In this document: in pieces, positions 33,678 through 46,388 of the stretch
How the letters are laid out: each line of letters opens with the position of its first letter
Position numbering within the stretch: the first letter of the stretch is position 1
Origin: [Phialemoniopsis] sp. UDSM-2020
Taxonomy: Eukaryota > Ascomycota > Sordariomycetes > Thyridiales > Thyridiaceae
Direction: 5' to 3'
DNA length: 64,000 bases
NCBI GenBank assembly: GCA_018873225.1
Contig: JAEILZ010000001.1
Location: forward strand, 3,038,001 to 3,102,000
Position numbers and translations under genes: made by a program
The notes under the pieces: model-generated
Told to the model about the DNA's origin: nothing
Seen by the model: only the letters and a program-made list of their open reading frames with translations
Database searches by the model: none

Positions 33678-34203
33678 ATATCATCCTTACTTAGCAATAT
33701 ACATATATCCATATGCCATCCTTTCATACATGATAGTGAAGATGTCGGGGCGCTGGCCTAAAACCCGTCCCCGCTCTCGGCGCCAAGAGCGGGAGCCGGC
33801 ACCCCCACATGCACTGTCAAATTAGGTACATGAGTACCTATCATGACAGGGACATCACCTAATCTGGAACCCTCTAGGCCACCCAACAAACCAACCAAAA
33901 TCGGCATTCCGAGGCTGCTGACCAGCGACGTCATCCCACCGTCTCGTGTTGCCTCGTTCACCTGCGAACGGCGGCCATTCTTCACGCCACGATAATACTC
34001 AGCCGTAGCCTCATTGACCTCCAGGAGCCAGACCAGAACCACATCGCCACCCTCGATAAGCCTAGAGACCATTACGTCATATATAGACCCTGCACTTACC
34101 CTGCGCGAAACATTACATCGCCCAGATCCCAGTCAGCTCGAGGACTAACAGACCCGACACCTATACACGATGAGATCACGGCCCATCTCGACAATCCGTT
34201 ATC
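33678..34203. other. intergenic, tandem plus-strand genes
   Basis: 526 bp holding the ALDH 3' end and the patatin-gene promoter. Minus-strand ORFs here have no recognisable product. Confidence 0.55.
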
Positions 34204-36637
34204 ATGGCTGAAAACGACCGTTCCAGTCTGTTGCCGAAGAAGCCCTATGGCTTTCCGCCAGAGGCCTTCGACCCATGCAGACTTCCTGACCACGACACCA
34301 ACTTCCTCCCGGCCGAACACCTCGAGGCTTTCATACAGGCCCTTACCGCGCCAGACCCAGTCCACTCTCCCGACGAGGCGTCAGCAGCCCGCAGCCCAAG
34401 TCTACGCAGTTTCAGCAGTTATGATTTTACCAAGCGCTCCTCGGTGCCCTCGATTAGCCCCGACGACCCACAGGCCGTCGCCCGGCATGCTGAGGACGTC
34501 TCCGGGGGTGCGCCCGCCCAGAACGGCAACGGGAGCGCCGCCGCGAGCAATCAGTCCCTGTTCATCAGTGCCAAAAACGACTGGGCACCAGTACATGAGA
34601 AGGTAGTTCGTTCATCCCGCAAGGGCAGACGAAGCAGGCGAGTGCGCGCCACGGGCCGTCGCACCAAGGACGAGACGCGCGAAGGATACCTGTACGGCCT
34701 CCTCAAGTGGCCATTCCTATTCTTCGTTTCTGGCTGGGTCATTAGCCTCGCTATCATATATGTCCTGACGCGGGCATATATCGCGACCTACGAAGGCTTC
34801 GTGACGTGGCGCGGCCGCCGGGAGAAGCTGCGGAAACAGCTACGAGCCACCTCGACGTACCGCGAATGGGTTGGCGCTGCCAAAGAATTGGACCGGTATC
34901 TCGGCAACGAAAAGTGGAAGGAGGAGAATGCTTACGCATATTACGATTCGAAGACAGTCCGTCGCGTTTGGGAGCAGCTCAAGAAGAGCCGCGTGGCGGC
35001 CGAGGCAGCAGAGCGCGAGTCGGCAAGCTCTGGAGAGTCAGCCGACAAGGAGGGACGGAAGACTGCGGTCGAGGATCTCAAGGTCCTCATCGAAGCGTGC
35101 GTCAAGAACAATTTCGTAGGTGTCGAAAACCCGAGGCTGTATGGCCAGACGTACTACGGCACCAAGAACCTGGTGGAGAATTTTATCGACGAAGGTATGT
35201 TTCTGATCTGCAAAGTCTCAATCACTTTGGTTGCTAACGTCAAGTCCTATAGTCGAGAAGAGTGTCAAGTTTCTGGCGGAGACGGAGCAGCTGGAGATAT
35301 TCGAGAAGAAGGCAATGTTCAAAAGAATACATGCCAATTATGGTCGATCGGCACTCTGCCTCTCCGGGGGCGCCAGCTTCGCCTACTACCACTTTGGCGT
35401 GGTCAAAGCCCTTCTCGAAGAGAACTTGCTTCCCGACGTCATTACTGGCACCAGCGGAGGAGCCCTAGTGGCTGCGCTTGTTGCAACCCGTACTGATGAA
35501 GAGCTAAAGCAGCTCCTGATACCGGCATTAGCAGACAAAATCACGGCGTGTCGGGAGCCGATCTCGGTGTGGTTCAGGAGATGGAGGGCTACCGGAGCCA
35601 GATTCGACTCGGTAGATTGGGCCAAGCAGTGCTCCTGGTGGACTCACGGTTCAATGACCTTCCGTGAGGCATACGAGCGGACCGGCCGCATACTCAATGT
35701 CAGCTGCGTCCCAGCCGATCCACATTCTCCAACCATTCTCTGCAACTACCTCACCTCTCCAGACTGCGTCATCTGGTCTGCAGTCTTGGCATCGGCAGCG
35801 GTCCCCGGCATCATGAATCCAGTGGTTCTTATGATGAAGACGCGGACTGGTCATCTAGTTCCATATTCGTTCGGACACAAGTGGAAGGACGGCAGCTTGC
35901 GTACCGATATCCCTATCAAGGCGCTCAACCTCCACTTCAACGTCAACTTCACCATTGTGTCACAAGTCAATCCGCACATCAACCTCTTTTTCTTCAGCAG
36001 CCGCGGTTCCGTTGGCCAGCCAGTCACGCATCGTAAAGGACGGGGCTGGCGAGGTGGCTATCTGGGATCTGCTACGGAACAGTACATCAAATTGGACCTC
36101 ACCAAATGGCTCAAGGTATTACGACATCTTGAGCTGCTTCCTCGCCCGTTGGGCCAGGACTGGTCGCAACTATGGCTGCAGCAATTTGGCGGGACCATCA
36201 CCATCTGGCCCAAGTCTATCCCTTCGGATTTTGTACATATCCTTTCCGACCCGGACCCGCCGCGTCTTGCACGCATGATCCACGAGGGTCAACAGTCCGT
36301 CTTTCCGAAACTCAAATTCATCGCAAACAGGCTCAGGGTCGAGAGACAAGTAGAAAAGGGCAGACTCGAGTCGAGGCCGTACATCAGGAGGGGCAGCATC
36401 GAGACAATCATCAGCGAGGACGAGCTTAGGAATCTCCTGCGTGCTCGGGGTGGGAGCACGACCAACACTGACGACGATGAGACTACTGAGGCCGAGGGCG
36501 AGACGGTGCGTCGTGACCATGCAGACAACGGCCGCCGAGTGGTCGATCCAACTGAGGAGGCCATTGTTGACGACGAGGATGATACAGAGCCGGAGGAGGA
36601 GCTCGGGGTGGAAGGGAAGGATGGCAAGATGGAGTAA
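34204..36637 (+). CDS. patatin-like phospholipase/triacylglycerol lipase
   Basis: Membrane-associated lipase of the fungal patatin group related to yeast Tgl3/4/5, acting on lipid-droplet or membrane acylglycerols. Two exons: 34204-35194 and 35253-36637, with a 58 bp phase-1 intron (GTATGT, GCTAAC branch, TAG); product 791 residues. The N-terminal 150 residues are disordered and Ser/Pro rich, ending in a basic patch (KGRRSRRVRATGRR). One membrane helix follows (WPFLFFVSGWVISLAIIYVL, about 169-188). The patatin domain has its oxyanion loop LSGGASFAYYHFG (368-379), nucleophile S398 in GTSGG and catalytic D543 in KDGSLRTDIP, so the Ser-Asp dyad is intact. The C-terminal 80 residues are acidic and likely disordered. 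Confidence 0.95.
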
Positions 36638-38048
36638 GTCGAGTTAAGACAAGCAACACGAAGTGTATAGAGTCAGGGCAGTTTGCGGTTGAGCGTTCTT
36701 GAGCATGGATAAAGGCTTACAGGTTGGAACATTGGCTTTGTGGAGTTTGCTGTTCAAAGATACCTAGATACTGAAATTTGCCTCGGTTTCACCAAGACTG
36801 CTATTGTTATTTGCGGATTGTTGAAAGCGAAATTCGGCGGATTGCAAGAGTGAATGTCAAGTTGCAATTCCCGAATGTGGATTCTTCAATTGACACAGCC
36901 TTGCCGAAATACGCAAGCGTTCCAGCTCAGTATTCCTTGCCTTGGAGGGTCCAAAGCTCTCGAAGCGAATCCCTTCGTTCCTACCCCATCATGGACATAT
37001 CGACCGCACAGAACTTCGGGACATGTACGACCCTGGATAGGGGCTCGGAAGGATGCGAGCTCTGTTGTGACACCAAGTGGTGAGGGGATCAAATGTCATT
37101 GGTGATGACAACTCTGAAGAGGAGGTAGTTTAACCTTATCTAGCGCTGATAGTCTAAATCGGACAGCAGCCGTCCCCATCGAGGAGTCCCATCGCCGTTC
37201 GGATCGAAGCGAACTTCGGCCCAACTGGGAGACGGCTCCCATAAATTTAATGATGACGAATCTTTTGCGAAGTGGCCTCGCACGCAGAACGAAGCTATGC
37301 GAAGGAGGGGAATCAGCCCTACCGTTGCTTACCCACCAGAGACGGCGGAACATGAGTCCATTCCACGTGTAAGATAGTGAGGGTGGACTCGACAACCTAT
37401 CACAGCGCTTGCTCGCTTTCGCATAGGTGGATCGCCAGGTAGCGCGCTGTGTACGCATCATCAGCCTCGATGCCGCACAACGCTGTTTCTGCACCGCCTC
37501 CGTGCTGCTTAGCATCCTTAAAATATGGAGCCGCATGCATGCCAAACAACACAATTCGTTTGTGTCTTCCGAGTGCCGGGCTGTACACTACCTAAGCGAG
37601 TGCGATCTGACGCTGAAGCCTATCAGCTATCACTCTTGGACGGGTACCACAGCATTGGGTTTTCGAAAACAGCACTCCTGGGCTTTGGTATGCCTACACT
37701 GCTCTGACAAGTGTGTTTCCACTCTGTTCCCGCTTGGAGGACCACCTCGCAATGCGAATGCGAGGCTGCGATTTGCGCTTGCGTAGACATGTCTCTCCGC
37801 CGCACCCCTTAGCTGGGAGCATCATATGTAGGCGTAAGCTGTGTTGTTGGTGTTGCAGTATAAGATGAACCGTCTCGTCTTCTCCCTCCAAAGTTGAGAG
37901 GAGAGTTCTCTAGATCAATCAGCGGATTCGACTTACAACAACACAGCCGAGCACAACAGCACCTTAACTCGAGAGATTGTATCACTAGATCCAACCCATC
38001 GTAGCAGCCCATATTCAAACAGTTTCCCTTCTCACTCAAGAAGTCATC
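36638..38048. other. 1.4 kb intergenic region
   Basis: Gap between the patatin stop and the RTA1-family start. Small ORFs on both strands do not resemble known proteins. The last about 200 bp should hold the RTA1-family promoter and leader. Confidence 0.55.
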
Positions 38049-39167
38049 ATGTCTCACGAACACCCCGGCAACTTTGTCTACTTTGGCCCCGACGCCAACT
38101 GCACCCTCGAGCTCTGCGACGTCGGCACTAGCGTTTACGGCTACCGCCCGGCCCTGGGCGCCAACATCGCCTTCATTGCCCTGTATGCCGTCGCCATCGT
38201 GGCCCACATCCTCCTCGGCTTCAGGTGGAAGGCTTGGTGGTTCGTCGGTTGCGTCGTCGCCTCCTGTCTCGATGAGATCTTGGGTTATGCCGGCCGGATC
38301 ATGCTATACTACAACCCGTGGAGTTTTGTCGCTTTCATGATCCAGATTGGTATGTTTTGTTGCTGCTGATACCAGACCATATTCGTGGCCGGCCGCCAAG
38401 GGAACAACCCACTGACGATGCCTCAGTCTGCCTCACTACCGGCCCAGTCTTCTACTGCGCCGCGATATACTGCACACTCGCGAAAGTGTAGGTGTTGTCT
38501 CTCCACCTCAGCCTGTGAAGCCGAGATTGCTAACCCTGCCGCTGCAGGATCAACCACTTCGCCCCATCCCTCTCACGCTTCCCTCCACGTCTCTTCTACT
38601 GGGTCTTCATCCCGTGCGACATCGTTTCTCTTGCCCTCCAGGGCGCCGGTGGTGCACTGTCCACCAACTCAGAGGGTTCCAACGAGCTGGGCGTGAACAT
38701 CACGCTCGCGGGACTCGCTTTCCAGGTCGCAACCCTAGTCGCCTTCTCTGCCTTTTTCATCGACTTCCTGGTGCGTCTGTACCGCTCGCGTCACAACAGC
38801 AGCCTCGACGCTCAGCCGCCTATCAATACCCTACGCGTCCGCCTCTTCTTCGGCTTCCTGTCAGCCGCTGTCCTTCTGACGCTTGGCCGGTGCATCTACC
38901 GTGTTGACGAGCTGAGCGAGGGTTACGATGGTCCTTTGATCGCCAACGAGGGGCTGTTCATCGGGTTGGAGGGAGTGTAAGTTCCGGCCGTTTTCCCCTG
39001 AGCTTCAGATCCGCAAAGCTAATCAGCTTCTCTACAGGCTCGTCCTTCTCTCTATCTTGGCCCTTTGCATCGGCAACCCTGGTATGCTGCTGGAGGACTC
39101 TCATGGTCGCCATCACAGCAAGAGCAACAGTGTCGAGAGCGGTTCGTCGACCGAGCAAGAGAAGTAG
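38049..39167 (+). CDS. RTA1-family seven-helix membrane protein
   Basis: Member of the fungal RTA1/RTM1/RSB1 family, plasma-membrane proteins associated with sphingoid-base export and toxicant tolerance. Four exons: 38049-38349, 38427-38487, 38548-38976 and 39038-39167. Introns are 77 bp (phase 1), 60 bp (phase 2) and 61 bp (phase 2) with GTATGT, GTAGGT and GTAAGT donors; product 306 residues. Seven hydrophobic helices can be traced, starting with ANIAFIALYAVAIVAHILLG. The family blocks are visible: EILGYAGRIMLYYNPWS, then FYCAAIYCTLAKVINHFAP and PRLFYWVFIPCDIVSLALQGAGG, and RCIYRVDELSEGYDG before the last helix. The extracellular N-terminus has Cys residues and an N-x-T site (N18). The C-terminus is a short Ser/His-rich cytosolic tail. 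The substrate is not known. Confidence 0.94.
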
Positions 39168-42100
39168 GGGGCGGTGGATGAGGCCACCAGACCAGAGGTC
39201 ATGTAATGACAATGAGCTGAATCTTTGAACTTGGCGTATGTGGAGTTTTGGATATCGGGTCGGTCCTGAGATATTTGTATGGCGCTGGTTTCGGCATGGT
39301 CTTTGCCATGGTTATAGACATCGTACCCGGAATAGATCCCTTGCATGACACAACCGTCCATACTGGAACTCATTTTTCGACACAATCTTCCCGCAAAGGC
39401 GACCATTCCTGCCGTCACACGGGGAAGTGAAGAACTCGTCACCGGCTTCTAGTTACCTAAGCGAGGAACAAACCTGTTTCGACGTCGTGACACACGCTCT
39501 CTGCAAAGCTGCAGCCGTCATGGCTACAATCCACTCTGAATTGCCAGATGCTCTCTGCAGTCTGCAGGGTTGGCCGACCATCCCGTCGAAGATAGTCCAA
39601 TTCCAGCCTACTAGAAAGAGAAAGCGAGACTGAAGGAATTGGCATGGACCAAGCCCTGGCTGCGAGTCTCACTACTCCGACAGATATAACAGCCTGGCGG
39701 AGATGTACAACGACTTGCCAGGTCCAACTCAGATGACCCCACGTTCGGTTTCGTGAATGAGGGCACGTCTTCGCAATACCGTCCGTTATCTCTGCTCACT
39801 GCGAGTCTCAAGGATAAGTGCCTGTGAATACCGATCTCGAGCTTGGGCATTGTCGGGCGGTTGATTTCGTACCCGTACGTCCGGTCGGCGTCAGTTGTAC
39901 GATGAATCATCTCTGGAGCCACAGTCAATATCTTCTCGGATGGCGCATAAACACTCCTCGTCGTGATGGCCCTCACCACCTACTGAGCTCAAACACCTCC
40001 TAGCAGAACGCAGTCACTTCAACTCGGCCTGGGACATCGTGTCTCTGTCGCACAGACGAGTGCGGGAGTGGGCGACACTGAGCTCGGCCAACTTGGACTC
40101 AACAACCCGCCGTCTGGCTGGCCTTACAAAAATGTTTGCCCAACCAAGTCCAGTCCAACACTAGTTGGAGATGCCAAGACAGTGATTGGGATGGTCCGAA
40201 AGATGATCAACAGACGCGTGACGTCTGCGGCGAGCGCGTAACAGCGTGTCGCTCCGGAGAAGAAAGGAAAGCCATACTGATATACCTGAACAGGAATCGG
40301 CGATCAAATCTACCGCGTGCTGTGACCGCTATTCTGCAGCTAGACTGAACCCCGTAGACGTGCATACATAGGTACGGAGTACGTCGGCGGACGGCTTGAA
40401 GCCATCCGGTAAACCCACCATGGGCCGAGATTGCACTCTCGTGTCGAGCGGAGTACCTTTTCAGGAGATTTCCTCTCGCCATCGTGATGAGGAACCACAC
40501 CTTGACACAACCATGTGAAGATCCGCCCACGTTTGGACTATTGGCAGCGGGACCTCCGTGCCAAATTGGCCTGCGGCAAGGTGCCTGAGTGGGGGAGCAT
40601 GGTGGTCAGAGATGAATCGATCTCGGTAGAGGGTCGACGGTAGCGCTGGCAGACGTGATGGAATCCCGGTCGGGGCTCATTAAACGTGTTCCCCACGATC
40701 TCGACCACCAGGTCGTGTTCCTTTCCCGCGCGTGTGAGAGGCCAATTTAAGCTTGAGAGGTGGGCGCGTCGTAAAATTACAGATTGGACTCTTAGCCCGG
40801 GTCCGGTGAATGGGGCGGGCGGCTGCTTCATGATTGGGCTTGCCCTGCCGCCGGGGCTTTTTCTCGACAGAGAAATCCACCATTTCGACAGCTTGGCAGC
40901 ACAAGGCGAGCGCGCCATCGGATACTCGACGCTGTGTAAGGGCTCCCAGTCGTCCAAGCGGTTCAAGCCTTCACAGATGCCCGCCGATCATCGTCAAGAG
41001 ATGAAGTGTGGAGATGCCCCCGAGATAAGCTTCATGTGGGAAGGGGAGTCGGCGGACGCCCAGAAATCCTGAAACAACAGAGTGTATGCTCAGCCTCGGA
41101 GCTAGTGCTGCATCAAAACAAGGTATTGCTGTCAATAGCAAATGCACATAACGTCATATCACAACTTTAGGAAGTTTGGTTGATCATCAAACAGGTCCGT
41201 AGCCGGCCGGCGATCTTTGCCCGAGTCCTGGAAGATGCCGGGCCTGAGCGCTTTCTTCTTCCTTGTGCGTGGTGAGTCGGCCCTGTTGTGTGACAACCAA
41301 GTAGGATGCGGTTCAACCGGTCCTACTCTGGTTGTCTTGCTCTCGAGCATGTGGGCAACCGGCAGGCGGCCTGTCGAGCGACACAATCGAGTTAGGTCGA
41401 CGGTAATATTGGCTCTGTATCCGTATTAGGGGACCAGGCAATATGAATGGGAAACCCGGCTTTGTGGCTGGATGGGTCATGGTTCTTCAATGCCATGATA
41501 ATTGCCTATTTGTGGTAGATTGCGCCGCCATTCGCCTGCCAACTCGGCTGGCCATGGACATACTAAGTAGACATGTGAGCAGAGTATGACAGAGGGGCAT
41601 GAACAGAGTACAGATAGCCCCAAGAGAGTAGGGAAAACGCCGACATGGCTTCAACCCCACAATCAATTAAAGCCCTGGCAGCCTGGCACGCCTGGCTCGG
41701 TGGCATCTCGACCTTTTGCAGCAAAAGTCTAAAGCCGTCTCCGTCAGTGGCAAATTGGGGGGTATCCTGCAATATGCTAGGGTTGGTTGGAGAATCGGTG
41801 AAATTAAGATAGACATGCTGGCGCTGGGCGGGTCTGGTCATTTCGCTTGTGTTTCCGAAACGGTGATGTTGACCAGGATGCATGTTGTTTGTTCTTCGTC
41901 CCATGTGGTCAGGCTTGGGGCGGGAGCAAAGTCGGTTCCTGCATTAGCGTCCTGTAGGCTGCCCGCTCACCTAAGAGAACCAAACGGATCTCTCAAAGGG
42001 TCTGGACGGCGGACCCAAACACGGCGCAACAGGGTCAGAATAGGGGGCGTTGCAGCGGACAGCCATGCCAAACAGCACTACGGCTTTAGCGTCATCACTG

Positions 42101-43851
42101 TGGCGGCGGGGTGCCGTCGTCTGGCTTGCCCCCCCCGAAGACCGCCGTACGAAGTAAGTAGCTACTGGTTGCACAGGTGTTGCTCCAGACGATGCAGCAA
42201 AAGTTGGCCTGGTGAGCTGAATACCCATCAGCTCTTGGTCCCCTTACAGGCTCGTGATATAAGTAATTACTGAAGGTAAGTAAATTCAGACGTAAAGTCG
42301 GGCTTAAACCGGGTAACTGATGTCTGTTTAATGGAGATCTGATAAGACGGACATTATTGGTGTGCTACCTTCTGACCCAAAAAAGTATATGTCCACGTCG
42401 GCTGTCTCAAAAAGGAAAGCAAGGCACGACATTTAAAGGGTCGAAGAGGAAGGAAAGAAGCAAAATAGTTCTGGCAGGAGCCCCTAGCCGCCCTGGAAGC
42501 CCTAAAAATGGCATTTCTACACAGGGAGGATGCTCACTGAAGCTGAGCTCCCAGCGATCTCCCGTCAGTGTGGGTATCGCTGTCACCAAAAGATTTTTCC
42601 AAATTCTGCCATTTTCCACCCCTGGAATGCTCCCCTGACATCACGACCAGCCTCACGGATGGCGAGACGACCTGTCATTACTGAAAGCTGTCTAGTGGCA
42701 TTGTTGATTTGTGTTTTCTGGCGCCATTGAGCTCTTTGGTGCAGACCGCTGTCTGTCAATGAGACAGGCAAGCCAGGTTTTGGTGGGTTCAAGACCTGGT
42801 GCTGCATTATCCGTACCCGCTCCTCCTTTCTCCAGGCCGGGATTGAGCGCACTTCGCCGCCATTTCGTAGGCACGTTGCAGAGGCCAATCTACGGAAAAC
42901 CAGGACCTGCTTGAAGGCCATTTCGCAGACGAGATTGACACTAGCCCAACGGGGGTAATTGGCCCTGTGCCATCGGCGGTCTGTGTGTGGTTGACAGAGA
43001 ACCGTTTGTCGCTGGGCTCTTCATGGCTTGCACGAATCACGAACAGTCGCCTGCCTTCGTGCACCCCAGGTCATTACGGAGTAAGCGCCAAATCTCGCCG
43101 AATTGCTACGGCGCGCTGCCAGGATGCGTGGGCGATTAAGGTGGCTGCTGCGGTGAGAGGAAGAGGCGCGCCACCAACCAGAGTAGTCGAGGGGATGGCT
43201 GTTTCCACGACGTCTCCACCAATCTAAATCCCTGCTCGATCCAGGAACAAGCGCAGACACCAGTGTGTGAGAGAGGTCACACACTCCCTTTTCCTGCACC
43301 CAATACGCCTGTCCGGACCTTTGGCCCTTTTCCAAGATGAGCAAAGGCTGTGGGCCGGTCATCATCTCGGGAGGAGGGCCAGCCCAGCCAACCCAACGCA
43401 AAAAGGACGACTCCATCTCTTGGTCGGGTCGGGGGGCCAGCGGAGCGGAGGCCAGACCCATGCGATGCGAGGAGACCAGGGGAGGGAAAGACTGCCTCCA
43501 CCATCACGACACCCCTGCTGTCCTAATGTTCCTTCAACCTCCACCGAGCCCCTGGATTAGTGTCGAGCGGCCATGCACCGTTGGTTTTGTGCAATTTCCC
43601 CTTTGGAGACGGCCGTCTCGATGGCAAGCCACCCAGCCTATTTAACACTGGCATCCATCCTGCTTCCATCCATTCCTTTCTTCTCTTCTCTCCAGCCAAA
43701 CAAGCCAATCCAGCTCTCGAGATCAACTTGACTCAACACTTGACTTCGGTCGTCCATTCTTTACCAAGCTTTCAGCTTCAGTCCACTCTTTTACCACCAA
43801 CAAACTCAACGTTTCTACCCGAAACCACACCAACCCCCCAAACCAGTCAAA
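39168..43851. other. 4.7 kb region without a recognisable gene
   Basis: Between the RTA1-family and GPI-protein genes I see only scattered ORFs without family motifs or consistent codon bias. It contains exact TACGGAGTA 9-mers at 40373 and 43075. The last about 220 bp carry the core promoter and CT-rich leader of the GPI-protein gene. Confidence 0.5.
43639..43690 (+). promoter_or_regulatory. core promoter of GPI-protein gene
   Basis: A TATTTAA element at 43639-43645 is followed, from about 43660, by a strongly CT-rich stretch typical of transcription start regions of highly expressed filamentous-fungal genes. The coding start is 43852, so the leader would be about 180 bp. Confidence 0.5.
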
Positions 43852-44607
43852 ATGCGTTTCACTGCTGCTGCCCTCTTCGCCGGCGCCGCCATGGCTGCCC
43901 AGGCTGCTGACCAGAGCACCGTCTACAGCACCGACTACGTCACCGTCACCTCGTGCGGTCCTACCGTCACTGACTGCCCTGCCTCCTCCACCAAGGTCTA
44001 CTCTTCCTCGTACCCGGTGACCACCTCCACCGTCTACTCGACCACCGTCCGCACCATCACCTCTTGCGGCCCTACCGTGACCAACTGCCCTGCCCACAGC
44101 ACCGTTGTTGTCACCGAGGAGGTCCCCGTCTCCACCACCGTCTGCCCCGTTACCACCACCAAGTACGGCAACAGCACCACCCCCGCTGGCCAGCCCACCA
44201 AGCCCGGCAACGGCGGCGGTGAGGTCTACCCTACCAGCAAGCCCGGCAACGGTGGCAACGGCCAGTCCTCTTACCCCGTCAAGCCCACCGGCGGTGTTGT
44301 CACCACCACCAAGGGCCCTGAGGTCTGCGTTCCTACCTCCTCCGTCAAGACCATCTCCACCTCGGTCACCACTGTCGTCCCCACTGTCATCTACGAGACC
44401 GTCCAGGTCCCGTGCCCCTCTCCCAGCAAGCCTGCCCAGCCCTCCGGCTACCCTACCAACCCCGGCAACGGCGGTAACGGTGGCAACGGCTGCACTGGCG
44501 GCAACTGCACCACCACCCCTCCTCCCGTCGCTGCTGGCGCCGGCAACCTGGCCTTCTCCGGCCTCTTCGCCGCTGCTGCCGGTCTGGCCGCTGTCGTCCT
44601 GGCATAA
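43852..44607 (+). CDS. GPI-anchored cell wall glycoprotein
   Basis: Intronless gene of 251 residues. A signal peptide ([18 protein letters not shown]) is followed by Ser/Thr-rich sequence with two copies of a unit containing [13 protein letters not shown] (the first, at about residue 33, reads [13 protein letters not shown]). Cys residues recur in pairs, and three PGNGG(N)-type repeats act as flexible linkers. The C-terminus is a GPI-attachment signal: small residues then a hydrophobic end ([18 protein letters not shown]). Codon choice is almost exclusively C-ending (GCC, ACC, AAC, AAG), which together with the TATA box and CT-rich leader suggests very high expression. The role is inferred to be structural, in the wall or hyphal surface. 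The long antisense reading frame opposite it is a by-product of this codon bias. Confidence 0.9.
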   Translation: MRFTAAALFAGAAMAAQAADQSTVYSTDYVTVTSCGPTVTDCPASSTKVYSSSYPVTTSTVYSTTVRTITSCGPTVTNCPAHSTVVVTEEVPVSTTVCPVTTTKYGNSTTPAGQPTKPGNGGGEVYPTSKPGNGGNGQSSYPVKPTGGVVTTTKGPEVCVPTSSVKTISTSVTTVVPTVIYETVQVPCPSPSKPAQPSGYPTNPGNGGNGGNGCTGGNCTTTPPPVAAGAGNLAFSGLFAAAAGLAAVVLA

Positions 44608-45200
44608 ACGCCTCACCAACCATTTTCTCTTGTCCATTTTTTGAGAAGTCCGGAAGGCTACGGCATATGTTCATGAAGAAACCCGCTACGGAGTAAAAAG
44701 CTGCTGGGATATGTCTAGCATTATGGCATGGCGATAAACTTTTGTGTACCTAATTTTCTAATTGTATTTGCGGAGCTTGGACGGAGGACTCTCGACGCCG
44801 GCCTCCGGGACAGATTTCTGGTCCGGAGTCGGGGCGAGGAGACTCTGGACGCTCTGAAACCTTGAACCAAACCCTTTTGACTTTTTGGAGAGACTTGACA
44901 TGATCACGAACAGATGGCTCACGAGTGAAATGGAAACCATTGCTAACTTCTAGGACTCTCGACGTCTCGACATGCTTTGGCCAGCTAACAGCTCTCTAGG
45001 CAGCTCCCGTGGAATGTGTTTCACTGCGGGAGACCCATCTGAAGACGAACGACACATGGGGGTCAGAAAACGTCCGCTAGGAGTGGGCTTTCCATTCCTT
45101 CCTGACAGCTTCTCTGTTCTGACAGTCAGAAACAAACACAGCACGTCGTCAATTGAGATCGTCGCATCCCTGGCGGAGACCTCATTTCCCCAGGGAGGGG

Positions 45201-45229
45201 CGGACCCTTGCATGAGCGGGTCCGTTTTT
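45201..45229. repeat. stem-loop followed by T-run
   Basis: CGGACCC (45201-45207) pairs with GGGTCCG (45218-45224) across a 10-base loop and is followed directly by five T. It could end a small RNA polymerase III transcript, but no A/B-box gene is visible before it. Confidence 0.5.
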
Positions 45230-46302
45230 CAGGGGTCGACCCGGTCCAAGTCTGGCCAGACACATGATTTGGCTGACTCGTCCTCTTTTTAGCTTGCCTC
45301 GGAAATTAAGCCTCCACGGTTACACTGTCATTGGTCTCTGGGTTGCTGGCCGTGTCGCTTTCGCGCTCGTGGATGAGAGGAGGATGTGCTGACGAGAGAC
45401 CGGACGAATTGCGATGCAGTGGCTGGACATTCGACTGAGGGAGGACGATTTTTCTTCATCCGGATGATACCCTACTCCGTCTGCATCTGGGCGATTGACT
45501 CTGTCACAGAGAGCGAGGCAACCTTGGTATATGAACATGGCTGGTCGCATTGATTCATCAGACAGATTCCACACGACTGCCACGACTGTTTGAACGTGAT
45601 GTGTTTGTTCCTTGCTGACACACTCCAAGCGAGCAAAGTGCACAAGATGCGGCATCGTCCTCTTCTTTTCGGATCTCTCTCACCTTGATGGTGGACGGTT
45701 TTGTGTATCCCTCGCTAGCACCAGGCTCGAAAGGTGAGACAAAGGCTCCCCCAAAGGGCGACCCGCTCCAGCCGCTTGGGAGGCACTAAGACCTTTTTCG
45801 AAGTTGGGTTGAGTGATCGTGGCCTACAATTGACGGTGGCGGTTCGGCGCTTCCCGCATTCCGATCCAAGTCTCCCCCACGGACTTTCGGCACCCAGGTC
45901 TCACAGAGGGACTCGAGGGAGGTGTACGAACGACACCATTCTCATCCCTTTGACTCGTGGCTGTCCATCCCTTGGATTGTGAGAATTTTTGCTTCGTCTT
46001 TTTTTTTTTTGGAGTCTGGGCCGATTCCTTTTCGAGATCGCCATCAGAGATTTAGGCTTCTGCGCAAGCAGTCTGCCGCGAGGGAGAACGTGTGCAATAG
46101 TGCGACTTGTCTGTGAGGTCCATCAAGCGATGGCCGGAACTTGTCGACGATGCGCAGTAGCGGGTAGGTCAAGGCTCTCGGCCTCGCCATGGCAAGCCGC
46201 CGAGTCCGTTCGCTTCGGCGACGGAGGTTGTCCGCGAAGTCTCAAGGGTTTTGCCTGAAGCGGCAACCGGAGAACGACAACCAACCTCCGCACACTCCTC
46301 AT

Positions 46303-46388
46303 CTGTTGACTTTTTCTTATTTATTTTATGTCTTTGGTCTTCTATGAAAAGAATAAGAGCTCTTATTTGTCTTTAGAAGAGTCAACAG
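46303..46388. repeat. AT-rich nested palindrome
   Basis: Nine-base arms CTGTTGACT (46303-46311) and AGTCAACAG (46380-46388) flank an AT-rich interior that itself holds a perfect 16-bp palindrome, AATAAGAGCTCTTATT (46352-46367). It is not near a start codon and no ORF explains it. Confidence 0.7.

Noticed and set aside
29289..39167. Secondary-metabolite or catabolic cluster around ALDH, lipase and RTA1
   Set aside because: No backbone synthase, oxygenase or pathway regulator is present; orientations and spacing look like independent genes.
42711..42800. Possible tRNA B box (GGGTTCAAGACC)
   Set aside because: The T-arm stem does not pair, no A box lies at the right distance and no cloverleaf can be drawn.
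43723..44637. 304-codon minus-strand ORF opposite the GPI-protein gene
   Set aside because: It is the shadow of strongly C-ending codons on the other strand; its Gly/Val/Arg-rich product has no family features.
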